Shown here one piece after another: positions 25,897 to 35,500 of a DNA stretch of 64,000 nucleotides. The number at the start of each line of letters is the position of its first letter. Within the stretch, counting starts at the first letter, position 1. This DNA comes from CAYTAU01 sp964442075 (lineage in GTDB: Bacteria > Bacteroidota > Bacteroidia > Bacteroidales > CAYTAU01), in NCBI GenBank assembly GCA_964442075.1, contig CAYTWH010000010.1, forward strand, positions 1 to 64,000, in the 5' to 3' direction. The notes beneath the pieces were generated by a model. It had not been told where the DNA came from. It saw only the letters and a list, made by a program, of their open reading frames with translations, and did no database searches. A program made the position numbers and the translations under genes.

Positions 25897-26400
25897 TTAT
25901 TTAATCGGAACAAATACTCTTTGTTTAAGTTCTCTATCAAGCATAAATAAGCCGGAACCTTTTCCATCTATCATTCTTAATTGGTCTAAAATATCATTTA
26001 CATTTGATTCTTCTTCTACTTGTTCTGTTACAAACCATTGTAGCTCATTAACGCTTGCGTGGTCTTTTTCCTCATATGATATATTTACCAAATTATTTAT
26101 TAATGAAGTAACTTTTTGCTCATGTGTTAATGCATCTTCAAAAACTTCAATAACATTCTTCCATTCTATTTTAGGATTATCAATTTTTTCTAAAATAACT
26201 TTCCCTCCTCTATCTAAAATATATTGATATAATTTCATAGCATGCGACTGCTCTTCTTCAAATTGAATTTTCATCCAGTTTGCAAAACCTTGCAAATTTT
26301 TTGAAGTTAAATAAGCCGACATTGATAAATACAAATACGCTGAATACATTTCAGCATTAATTTGTTTATTTAATTCCTTTTCTAATCTTTTATTTAACAT
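25897..26400 (-). CDS. ftnA: Ferritin
   Basis: Bacterial non-haem ferritin subunit (167 residues) forming a 24-mer that oxidises and stores iron. Ferroxidase ligands are visible in helix A (LNKQINAEMYSAYLYLS) and helix B (FEEEQSHAMKLYQYI), with further Glu and Gln in KDHASVNELQWFVTEQVEEE. The C-terminus MLDRELKQRVFVPIK is typical of Bacteroidota ferritins. It is the last gene in the order perR, peroxiredoxin, ferritin, starting 29 bp after peroxiredoxin. Control by the PerR-type operator at 27556 is therefore likely (inference). Storing Fe(II) limits Fenton chemistry, which fits its neighbours. Confidence 0.95.
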   Translation of the reverse strand: MLNKRLEKELNKQINAEMYSAYLYLSMSAYLTSKNLQGFANWMKIQFEEEQSHAMKLYQYILDRGGKVILEKIDNPKIEWKNVIEVFEDALTHEQKVTSLINNLVNISYEEKDHASVNELQWFVTEQVEEESNVNDILDQLRMIDGKGSGLFMLDRELKQRVFVPIK

Positions 26401-26429
26401 AATTTTTAATTTTATAAGTTATTATTATT

Positions 26430-27062
26430 TTAATGTTTACTCAAATAATCAGCTACACCATCAGAAGTTGCTTTCAATGCGTCATCGCCTTCGTTCCAGT
26501 TAGCTGGACAAACTTCTCCATACTCTTCAAGGTGATGTAGAGCGTCAACCATTCTTAAAGCTTCATTTACGTTTCTACCTAAAGGTAAATCATTAATAAC
26601 AGAATGACGTACAACACCCTCTTTGTCAATCAAAAATGTTCCTCTGTATGCAACTGGTGCTCCATTGAAAATTGCATTGTCATCATCATCATAATCATAT
26701 TCTCCTGCAAGTACACCAAAATTCTCAGCTATTGTTTTTGAAAGATCAGATACAATAGGGTATTTTACACCTTTAATTCCACCTTTATTTTTTTCAGTAT
26801 TCAACCAAGCCCAATGTGAGAATTCAGAATCTACTGAACATCCAATAACTGCAACATTTCTTTTTTCAAATTCTTCAAGTTTATCCTGAAAAGCAAGAAG
26901 TTCTGTTGGACAAACGAATGTAAAGTCCAATGGGTAGAAAAAGAAAATAACATCTTTTTTGCCAATATATTGATCAAGCGAAAAGCTCTCTACGATTTCG
27001 CTACCATTTATCACTGCATTTGCCTTAAATACAGGAGCTTTTTTACCTATTATTGTTTCCAT
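26430..27062 (-). CDS. Typical 2-Cys peroxiredoxin (AhpC/Prx1 type)
   Basis: A 210-residue thiol peroxidase of the AhpC/Prx1 group, reducing H2O2 and organic peroxides in the cytosol. The peroxidatic Cys51 lies in DFTFVCPTELLAF. The resolving Cys, near residue 185, is in GEVCPANW. This is the layout of typical 2-Cys enzymes. No ahpF is seen, so reduction may be by the thioredoxin system (trxB is at 36451). The gene lies 42 bp downstream of perR with no internal terminator and is followed by ferritin, an oxidative-stress operon. The starting MetGluThr is the only reasonable start. Confidence 0.95.
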   Translation of the reverse strand: METIIGKKAPVFKANAVINGSEIVESFSLDQYIGKKDVIFFFYPLDFTFVCPTELLAFQDKLEEFEKRNVAVIGCSVDSEFSHWAWLNTEKNKGGIKGVKYPIVSDLSKTIAENFGVLAGEYDYDDDDNAIFNGAPVAYRGTFLIDKEGVVRHSVINDLPLGRNVNEALRMVDALHHLEEYGEVCPANWNEGDDALKATSDGVADYLSKH

Positions 27063-27104
27063 TTTTTTAATATTTTAAAGATTTATAAATGTTAATTTTT
27101 TGCA

Positions 27105-27512
27105 TTAATTTATGCACTTTTCACAAATACCTTTTATATATATGTGTGTTTCTTTTATTTTAAATTTTTTTAAATCAATAGTTAAACCATTGTCATGAAC
27201 ATTAAAATCATAAATATTTCCGCATTTTTCACATTTAAAATGTCCATGTAATGAAGTATCTGCATCATATCTTGTTTCATTATCTTCAATATTTATAATT
27301 ATCACAACTCCTTTGTCAACAAATAGTTTCAAAGTATTGTACACAGTTGTTTTAGATAAAGTAGGAATTTCGCCTTTCAGCGCTTTATATATTTCATCTA
27401 CTGTTGGGTGTGTTTTATGCACATATAAATACTCAAATATTTTTAACCTTTGATATGATGGTTTAATATTATTTTCTAATAAAAATTCACTTATGTTATT
27501 TGTTTTTTTCAT
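27105..27512 (-). CDS. perR: Peroxide-sensing Fur-family repressor PerR
   Basis: A 135-residue Fur-family metal-dependent repressor. The winged helix (1-75) contains TLSKTTVYNTLKLF. The dimer domain has the structural zinc site Cys94, Cys97, Cys130 and Cys133. Aligned by eye to Bacillus subtilis PerR (His37, Asp85, His91, His93, Asp104), this protein has His35, Asp83, His89, His91 and Asp102. All five regulatory-metal ligands are therefore kept, including the Asp typical of PerR rather than Fur. The gene heads the peroxiredoxin-ferritin cluster and has a Fur/PerR-type palindrome in its own promoter, so autoregulation is likely. Fur or Zur function is less likely from these residues and neighbours. 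Confidence 0.9.
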   Translation of the reverse strand: MKKTNNISEFLLENNIKPSYQRLKIFEYLYVHKTHPTVDEIYKALKGEIPTLSKTTVYNTLKLFVDKGVVIIINIEDNETRYDADTSLHGHFKCEKCGNIYDFNVHDNGLTIDLKKFKIKETHIYIKGICEKCIN

Positions 27513-27543
27513 AAATGCAATGATTACATTATTATATTCACTA

Positions 27544-27575
27544 CAAATGTATAACGATAATAATTATCTTGCAAA
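27544..27575 (-). promoter_or_regulatory. perR promoter
   Basis: On the minus strand TTTG (complement of 27572-27575), 20 bp, then TACATTTG (complement of 27544-27551) match the consensus exactly. The perR start codon follows about 31 bp later. Confidence 0.68.
27556..27568. promoter_or_regulatory. Fur/PerR-type operator inside the perR promoter
   Basis: GATAATAATTATC is a perfect 6-1-6 inverted repeat that fits the GATAATnATTATC core of Fur-family boxes. It lies between the -33 and -7 elements, where a bound repressor would block polymerase. Confidence 0.62.
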
Positions 27576-27785
27576 TTTTTTTAAACTTATTTTCTTCTCA
27601 CCCATGCAGGCAGTTCAATATTAGGGAATTAAATTTATTTGGATTTGAATAAAATTTTTGTTTATGAAAAATTATATTATTAAACATAAAAATAAAAAAG
27701 AAGATTTTTTAAAAAAACTGATTTGATTCCTTAAATTTATTGCATAAATTCAAATTATAATCTATAATAACTAAAAATCAACTTA

Positions 27786-29240
27786 ATGGATCAAATAAAA
27801 TTAAATCTCGACAATTTAGATGACATTTTTCCTGATGATTTTACACAAGAGCAAATTGCAAAAGGTAAAACATTTTTTTTGAAAAAACTTGCAGAAACTT
27901 CTCATAAGTATTATGGTGGCAAAATTCAAACAGTTCCCAAAGCACCTGTAATGGGTTTTAATTGGTTTAATGTTTGGTATACACCCGGTGTTTCTAAGGT
28001 ATCAACAGATATAAGGGACAATAATGATGCTTCTTTTCAACTTTCTAACAGAGGAAATCTTGTAGCGGTAGTAAGTGATTCAACTCGTGTACTGGGTGAT
28101 GGCGATTGTACTCCTCCCGGAGGATTAGGAGTTATGGAGGGGAAAGCATTTTTGATGAAATATTTAGGCGGAGTTGATGGAGTAGCTCTTTGTATTGACA
28201 GTAAAAATGCACAAGGAAAAAACGACCCTGACAAAATAATTGAATTTGTTAAAATGGTTCAGCATAGTTTTGGAGCTATTAATCTTGAGGACATTTCACA
28301 ACCAAATTGTTATAAAGTTCTTGATGTATTAAGAGAAGAATGTGATATTCCTGTTTGGCATGATGATGCACAAGGAACAGCCTGTGTTACTCTTGCAGGA
28401 CTAATAAATGCCTTAAAACTAACAAATAGAAAAATTGAAGATTCAAAAATAGTTTTTCATGGTGCAGGTGCATCAAATACAACTATTTCCCGATTGATAA
28501 TTGCTGATGGTGGAAACCCAAAAAAGATGATAGTTTTTGATTCTAAAGGCTCATTAAATACTGATAGAGAAGACATAAGGGCGGACAAAAGATTTTATAG
28601 GAAATGGGAATTATGTGAAAAAACAAATCCAAATAAAATCCAAACAATGGAAGAAGCAATGAAAGGTGCTGATGTTTTAATAACACTTTCAACACCCGGA
28701 CCTGATGTAATTAAACCAGAATGGATAAGTTCGATGGCAGAAAAATCAATTGTTTTTGCATGTGCAAATCCTGTTCCAGAGATTTACCCTTATGCAGCCA
28801 AAGAAGCTGGTGCGTATATTGTTGCAACAGGAAGAGGAGATTTTCCAAATCAGGTTAACAATTCCATTGGATTTCCTGGAATTCTAAAAGGTGCTTTAAT
28901 GGTAAGAGCTAAAAAGATAACAGATAATATGGCAATTAGAGCTGCTCATTCATTAGCTGATTATGCTGAAAAAAGGGGTATTGATACTGAGAATATTGTA
29001 CCTACTATGAGCGAGGCAAATGTATTTCCAGTTGAATCAGCTGATGTGGCAATGCAAGCAATAGAGGACGGAGTAGCAAGAATTAAAATGACTTGGGAAG
29101 AAGCTTTTGAGTTTGCAAAAAGAGATATTCAGGAATCGAGAGATATGACAGCTGCTTTGGTTGAGCAAGGTTTCATTAAAAATCCACCTCAGGAAATGCT
29201 TGATGAAGCTGTAAATTGGGCCATTGAACAAGTAAAATAA
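27786..29240 (+). CDS. Malic enzyme (oxaloacetate-decarboxylating), short form
   Basis: Oxidative decarboxylation of malate to pyruvate, linking the TCA pool to pyruvate and yielding NAD(P)H. The 484-residue protein lacks the phosphotransacetylase-like C-terminal half found in the longer bacterial malic enzymes. Motifs include the catalytic region VWYTPGVSKVSTDIRDN, VLGDGDCTPPGGLGVMEGKA, the metal site IPVWHDDAQGTACV, and the Rossmann loop VFHGAGASNTT (the more usual form is GAGAAG). The coenzyme preference cannot be read reliably. It is monocistronic, with a 273-bp gap shared with perR upstream and a terminator at 29265. In an anaerobic or fermentative setting it may supply pyruvate for ferredoxin-linked enzymes. 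Confidence 0.92.
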   Translation: MDQIKLNLDNLDDIFPDDFTQEQIAKGKTFFLKKLAETSHKYYGGKIQTVPKAPVMGFNWFNVWYTPGVSKVSTDIRDNNDASFQLSNRGNLVAVVSDSTRVLGDGDCTPPGGLGVMEGKAFLMKYLGGVDGVALCIDSKNAQGKNDPDKIIEFVKMVQHSFGAINLEDISQPNCYKVLDVLREECDIPVWHDDAQGTACVTLAGLINALKLTNRKIEDSKIVFHGAGASNTTISRLIIADGGNPKKMIVFDSKGSLNTDREDIRADKRFYRKWELCEKTNPNKIQTMEEAMKGADVLITLSTPGPDVIKPEWISSMAEKSIVFACANPVPEIYPYAAKEAGAYIVATGRGDFPNQVNNSIGFPGILKGALMVRAKKITDNMAIRAAHSLADYAEKRGIDTENIVPTMSEANVFPVESADVAMQAIEDGVARIKMTWEEAFEFAKRDIQESRDMTAALVEQGFIKNPPQEMLDEAVNWAIEQVK

Positions 29241-29264
29241 ATTTCACAACTCATATATTTTAAG

Positions 29265-29292
29265 GGCTATTCTAATAAAGGATAGCCTTTTT
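29265..29292 (+). terminator. Terminator after malic enzyme
   Basis: GGCTATTC (29265-29272) pairs with GGATAGCC (29280-29287) with one G-U pair, loop TAATAAA, followed by a T-rich run. Confidence 0.72.
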
Positions 29293-29353
29293 CTTTTTGT
29301 TAAATTGACACACTATATTTCCAAGTAGCGTTTCCAAGTAAAATATGTAAAAA

Positions 29354-29403
29354 GTTGTTCAACCCCGATTATCGCAATAGGAGATTTGAAAAAATCGAAC
29401 AAC
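29354..29403. repeat. Nested inverted repeat in the malic enzyme / T9SS gene gap
   Basis: GTTGTTC (29354-29360) pairs with GAACAAC (29397-29403), and inside it GATTT pairs with AAATC (around 29382-29396). The flanks AACCCCGATTATCGCAATAGG-like and CCTGCATTAGCGAGGTT are also roughly inverted copies. The 340-bp gap 29241-29580 contains this element and two terminators. It could be a decayed small mobile element or a transcript structure. Confidence 0.35.
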
Positions 29404-29529
29404 CTGCATTAGCGAGGTTTAATTCCAATTTAGACAATTGTAGTTTGGGTTCAAGATAAACAATTGATATAATAAGAGAATAATGCTAAGAGGCTTTCTT
29501 CATAATTTCACATTAGTGTTTTATTTATA

Positions 29530-29562
29530 AAAAAATGGCTACTCATTTGAGCAGCCATTTTT
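29530..29562 (-). terminator. Terminator for the giant T9SS protein gene
   Basis: ATGGCT (29535-29540) pairs with AGCCAT (29553-29558), with inner CTC/GAG and loop ATTT. A-runs and T-runs flank both sides, so it can act on both strands. The minus-strand gene ends at 29581. Confidence 0.78.
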
Positions 29563-29580
29563 TTATAGTAATAAGTATGA

Positions 29581-32500
29581 TTATTGAATTACTACTTTTT
29601 CAATAAAAATATTGCTTTCTGAATTTATTCTTAAATAATAAACTCCCGGAGCAAAATCAGTAACATTTATTTCACTTATATTATTCTCAATCATTAATTC
29701 TTTAATTAATTGACCATGAACGCTTATAAGTTCAATTTTAAGGTCTGATATATTATTATTGTTTGAAATTTCAATATTCAATATATTGTTAGTTGGATTA
29801 GGATAAATAGAAATTCCCATGTCATTCACAGGAGAATCTACTAATACATCTAATATTACGAATACTGAATCCATACCTTCACAACCATTGTCATCAGAAA
29901 TAGTTACAGTATACCAACCATCAGCATTAACAACAAGTGTTTGTGCTGTTGAAGCATCTGACCATAGGTAAGAACATGTAAATCCACCTGGACTAGCGCA
30001 AGCACCAGCATCAAGAGTAGTTGGATAAGCACCTACACTTATAGTGTCATTTGTAGCTCCTAAATCAACAATTACTTCATAATGTTCCATTGAACCAATT
30101 AATGTATCATTTGAAGATATTTCATCATTTGCATAATAGAAATAAATACTAATATTATATATTCCTAAAGCTGAAAAATCGACTGTTTGTGTAAACTGAT
30201 AACATAAAGTATCAGTTAGTCCTAAATCAGACACTAATGTTATATTCTCACTTACTACATTACCTATGGGATATTCATAATAAACAGTAATTACTTCTCC
30301 TGATGAAATAACTGTTTCTCCAACATTTGAAATACAAATTGGTACCTGCTCTGTTGCTGTTAAATCACAAGAATAGTTTAATACATTAGGCATTACAATA
30401 TCCAAGTCAGTAATTAATGCAGGATCCATAAAGTCAACTACTAAAGCTGCTTGAGTATATCCTGTAACATTAGCTGCTACACCACCTGTAAATGTTGCAT
30501 CAAGGAATGTAATTTCCATATTTGCAATATCGTCTGCATTCGCATGATTGGTTGCATTTCCTGTAAGCGTCACTGTTGCTGCTGTTGTACTTGTTGTTGT
30601 AATTTCAACTGTCAATCCTGCAGGAACATTAGCTATGCTAAAATCTGTAGCAGTTAAAGCACCAACTGTTGCAAAGGTCTCATTATTTAGAGTTAAGTTA
30701 ACAACCGTTGAGATACTTCCATCATTGGCTACATCTTCTACAAAAGTTGTAGCATCCCAAGAAAGTGTAAGAACTACTGGATCCATAAAGTCTACGACAA
30801 GTGCAGTTTGAGTATAACCTGTAACATTAGCTGCAACGCCTCCTGAAAATGCTGCATCAAGGAATGTAATTTCCATATTTGCAATATCATCAACATCTAA
30901 ATGACTTGTTGCATTACCTGTTAATTCAATAGTTGCGTTATTGGCATCAGTTGCAGTTACAAGAACTGTTAATCCGGCGGGTACGTTAGCAACAGTATAA
31001 TGAGTTGTTGCTGTCATTACTCCTGAAGTAACAGTAAATGTTTCGCTTACTAATACTAAATTAACTACTGTAGAAATACTACCATCATTAGCAACATCTT
31101 CAATAAATGTTGTTGCATCCCATACTAAAGTCATTGGAGCAAGGTCAAAGAAATCAACTATAATAGCTGTTTGAGTATAATCAATAACATTAATTGCTAC
31201 ACCACCCGTAAATGCTGCATCAAGAAATGTAATTTCCATATTTGCAATATCATCAACATCTAAGTGATTTGTTGCATTACCTATTAATTCAACAGTTGCG
31301 TTATTAACGTCAATTGCAGTTACAAGAACAGTTAACCCCGTAGGTACATTAGCAACAGTGTAATGAGTTGTTTCAGTCATTGCACCTGAAGTAACAGTAA
31401 ATGTTTCATCAGATAATACCAAAGTCACTACTGTAACAATACTTCCATCGTTTGTTAGTGTTTCAGTAAATGTTGTTGCATCCCATGCTAATACCGGAAC
31501 ATACATGTTTTCAGCACCGGGAGTTGGAATAGCAGGTTCATAAGTATCTGTATTTAATAACCCACCAGTACCATTAGGCAATCTTGAACAAGAATGTAAT
31601 GTAGCATCTCCAAGTCCTGCTTCATCAATTTGAGGTTGTCCTGTATTTATTAATGTTAACAATTCGGCATCATCAGGATCATCAGTATCATAGACAAGTG
31701 CATCAACAATATTTGTAATTGTAATTGCCGTCCCATTGGGAAAATTTGTAGCATCATCCATATATAAAGCTACTGCGTCTGCACCATTTTGTATCAGATT
31801 AGTTACAGCACCCAAATCGTAGGTTACATTTGGAACAGTTGTAGAACCTAGTACAAAATATCCGTTTGCATCAGTACTATAACCATCAAGATCATAGGCA
31901 TCATAGCTTGCATCTGTAGTTCCTCCATTATAAAATACAATAGTATATCCATCTAATGGTGAATTTCCTACTCCACCATCATAAAGTTCAACAAATTCGT
32001 TAGCATCTGTTCCAACTTGATCTGCATCAACCTCATTGATAATTAAAACAATAGGAGCATCTTCGAAATCAACAACTAAAGCTGTTTGAGTATAACCAGC
32101 AACATTTGTAGCTGTACCTCCTGTGAATGCAGCATCAAGGAATGTAATTTCCATATTTGCAATATCATCAGAATTTTCGTGAGCAACAGCATTTCCTGTT
32201 AAAGCAACTGTTGCAACTGTTGTTGAAGTAGCATTAATTTCTACTGATAAACCTGCAGGTACATTAGCTGTACTATATTCTGTAGTAGTAAGTATGCCAG
32301 TAGTTGCAAAAGTTTCATCAGTAAGTGTTAAATTAACTACAGTTACTATACTTCCGTCATTAGCTACATCTTCAACAAATGTTGTTGCATCCCAAGCAAC
32401 TTCAGGTGCTAGTGGTGTAAATAAAAGATTGAAATCAAAATCAATAGAAAGTGGGGCATCCCAACTTGAAATTACCACATAATATGTTCCTGCAGTTATA

Positions 32501-35500
32501 GGTTGATCAGTAAAACTTGTAAATGTTCCAGTTGTTGTGTTGGTTACTAAACAATTTGCTCCTGCATCAGGACAACCATCAAGAATAAACATTCCAGGCC
32601 ATGAATCAGTAGTTGTAATATCACCACTAATAAATCCATCTTGAGTTAAAGTAAATTCATAGACAATATCATCACCTGTCATGTAGTAACTACTACAAGC
32701 CATTGTATCGTCATAATTATTTCCAAAACCAGCTGTGTTTCCAGTTTCATTTACAACTGGTAAAGTTAATGGAATAGGATCAGCGCATAATGCACCTTGT
32801 GGTGTAGCTCCTAGAGTTACAGTTACTATCCAATCTTGTGTAGTACTACCATCTTCAGCAGTAATAGTATATGTAACATCGCTTGTAAAGTTATTAGCTG
32901 TAACTCCACTAACTTGAGCAGTTCCTCCAATATCAGCACTAGCATTATAAGAAAGGGTGAAATCTGCAGTTAAATTTGCTAAATCAGCTTCCCAATTCAC
33001 TTCAATGTCAACAGTATGATTTACAGCATCAATTGTAGCTGGGCCAGTTTGTTCTGGGAAACTATAAGTGATTATATCCGTTTCATCTAAAAGTGCAGCT
33101 GCAACAGTAACATTTACTATCCAGTCTTGAGTTGTAGTTAAATCTTCTGCAGTTATAGTATAAGTAAGTGAACCTGTAGCTGAAAAATCATTAACAGTAG
33201 TACCACTATTTTGAGGAGTACCAACGATATCAGCAGTAGCACCTGTTGAAAGTGTATATGTAGCAACTAATCCGGTTAAAGCAGTTCCAAATCCAACTTC
33301 AATATCAACAGTATGATTACCAAGGTCAATTGTTGCTGGTCCAGTTTGTTCTGGGAAAGTATAAGTTATAATATCTGTTTCTGTACTTATTATTCCAAAA
33401 ACAAGTTCTGCGAACATAAATTGTCCAAAATCACCAGCTGCAAGGTCACAAATTTTAATTTTCCAGATTCCATTTAAGTCTGCACCTGTATTGAAATCAT
33501 CAAAATCTCCTTCTGGGACAAATGAACCAATAAATGGAGCTGTACCACCTGTTATAGGGCCATCTAGGCCATTCATGTCAAATGAAGTATATTCACTACA
33601 TGAACTTCCAACTGCACCATAATTTTCATCCATACCACCATTTGCTGAAGTAAGTGTAACTGAAATACCTTCAGGTGAAATAAGGGTAACATCCAGGTCA
33701 GATACCCAAGTATGAGTCTGAATAAATTTCACTTCTCTTAAAATTTCTGAAACACCCACACCAGAAACAGTTAATGGAATTTCTATACAACCATCGTCAA
33801 CTATATCAATTCCAAGTTCACAACTAGTTGGATTTGATATAGGAGTCATTGTTGTAGAAAAACTAAATGGTCCAGTCCAAGTACTTTGATTACCACCACA
33901 ATCAGCTTGAACATAATATTCATAATCTGTTTCAGCTGTTAAACCTGCATATGTGTATGGGTTTGTAACGCCTGTTTGTGTTGCTACCATTGTAGGGGTG
34001 AATCCAACAGTATCTAGTTCAATATTCCATGATGTTGCTGTTCCATTTTCAGTCCAAGCTAATTCAGCAGATGTTTCAAAAGCATTAGCTGTTAAGAAAG
34101 TAGGAGCTGGACAAGTAGGTACGTCATCAATAATAAATTCATCTACATATAAATAATACTCATAGACAGATTTATATTGAATTGCAACATATTTTGTACC
34201 AGCAGGAATAATCATTGAAAATTCAGTCCAGGCAGTATTACTAGCATCAGTAATATCAACACTCCATGTGAAATCAGTAGTATAGTCATTTCCTGTTGTT
34301 GATGCTCCTACGCTAAATGTCTCAGCACCAGTAGATTCTCTATATTGGAAAGTAAGCATTTTGCTTACACCATAATTTAATTCAGGTGTTATTAAATACT
34401 GTTCATAAGGAGATCCAGTAGCTATAGAAGAAAAACGAAATGATTGAGCTCCATTATAAAACTCAGTAGTTGAATGTGTCATTAGGTTACTGGCAGCTGG
34501 TGTAGCATTTGCATAGGCCATTGTCCAGCATATTGGAGGAGCTATAGCTGCTTCGAACCCTTCTGTGAAATTAGTACTAAAAACATCACAAGCAGTAGTA
34601 AAAGTAAAAGGTCCTGCCCAAGCGCTGTAGTCTCCAGCTCCACAGTCTGTTCTCACAAAAAGATCGTAAGATGTTGAAGAGGATAATGTATTAGTATTTG
34701 AGATAACAATAGGAGCTACAGTAGTTCCAGATGCTTCTGCTGTACCACCAGAACCTGCACCAGATAGAACAACCAACCACTCATAATTTGCAGGAGTTCC
34801 TAAAGTAGGAGCTACCCAAGAAAAATCTGCACCAGTTGTTGTTATATTTGTAGCATCTAAAGTAGTAGGAGGGAAGCATGAAGGTATTGGTTCATATGTG
34901 AAATCATCAATATATATGTAATCATATGTATAATCACAAGCATGACGGAGTACAATATATGTATCTGTTTCTGTATAGCTAGCATCAAAATCCACAGTGT
35001 ACTCAGTCCATGTACCAGTATTTTCTGGTATTGCTTGGAAAAGAGTATATGTAGTCTCATCAGTTGGGTCTGTCATAGTTCCAACTTCTAAACCACTACT
35101 ACTCATATGAGCCATAAATCTTATTCTATTTGCTTGAAATGTCAAATCTGATAATTCAGGTGATATTAACAATATATAGTCAACACTTGTTGCAGATGAA
35201 TTATATAAACGTGCACTATTAGCACCTGAATTTGCTTGTGATGTTGAAGTTATAACATCAGCAAATGTTGTAGTAGCTACAACTAAATCATTCCAACAAC
35301 TTGGAAGATCAGGAGTTGTTACAGCATCAAAATCTTCAGTAAAACTTGCTGAAAAAGCATTACAAAGTGTTGTAAAAGTAAATGGACCAACCCATGCACT
35401 TAAGTCTCCTACACCACAAGAATCTTGCACATAAAAATCGTAACTAGTATTTGGCGTTAATAAAGGAGGCAAACTAAATGGATTTGAACTTATTGTTGCA

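Noticed and set aside
30451..30811. Short plus-strand frames inside the giant T9SS gene
   Set aside because: They are opposite-strand shadows of the Thr/Val/Ala-rich repeats and have no start signal or homology.
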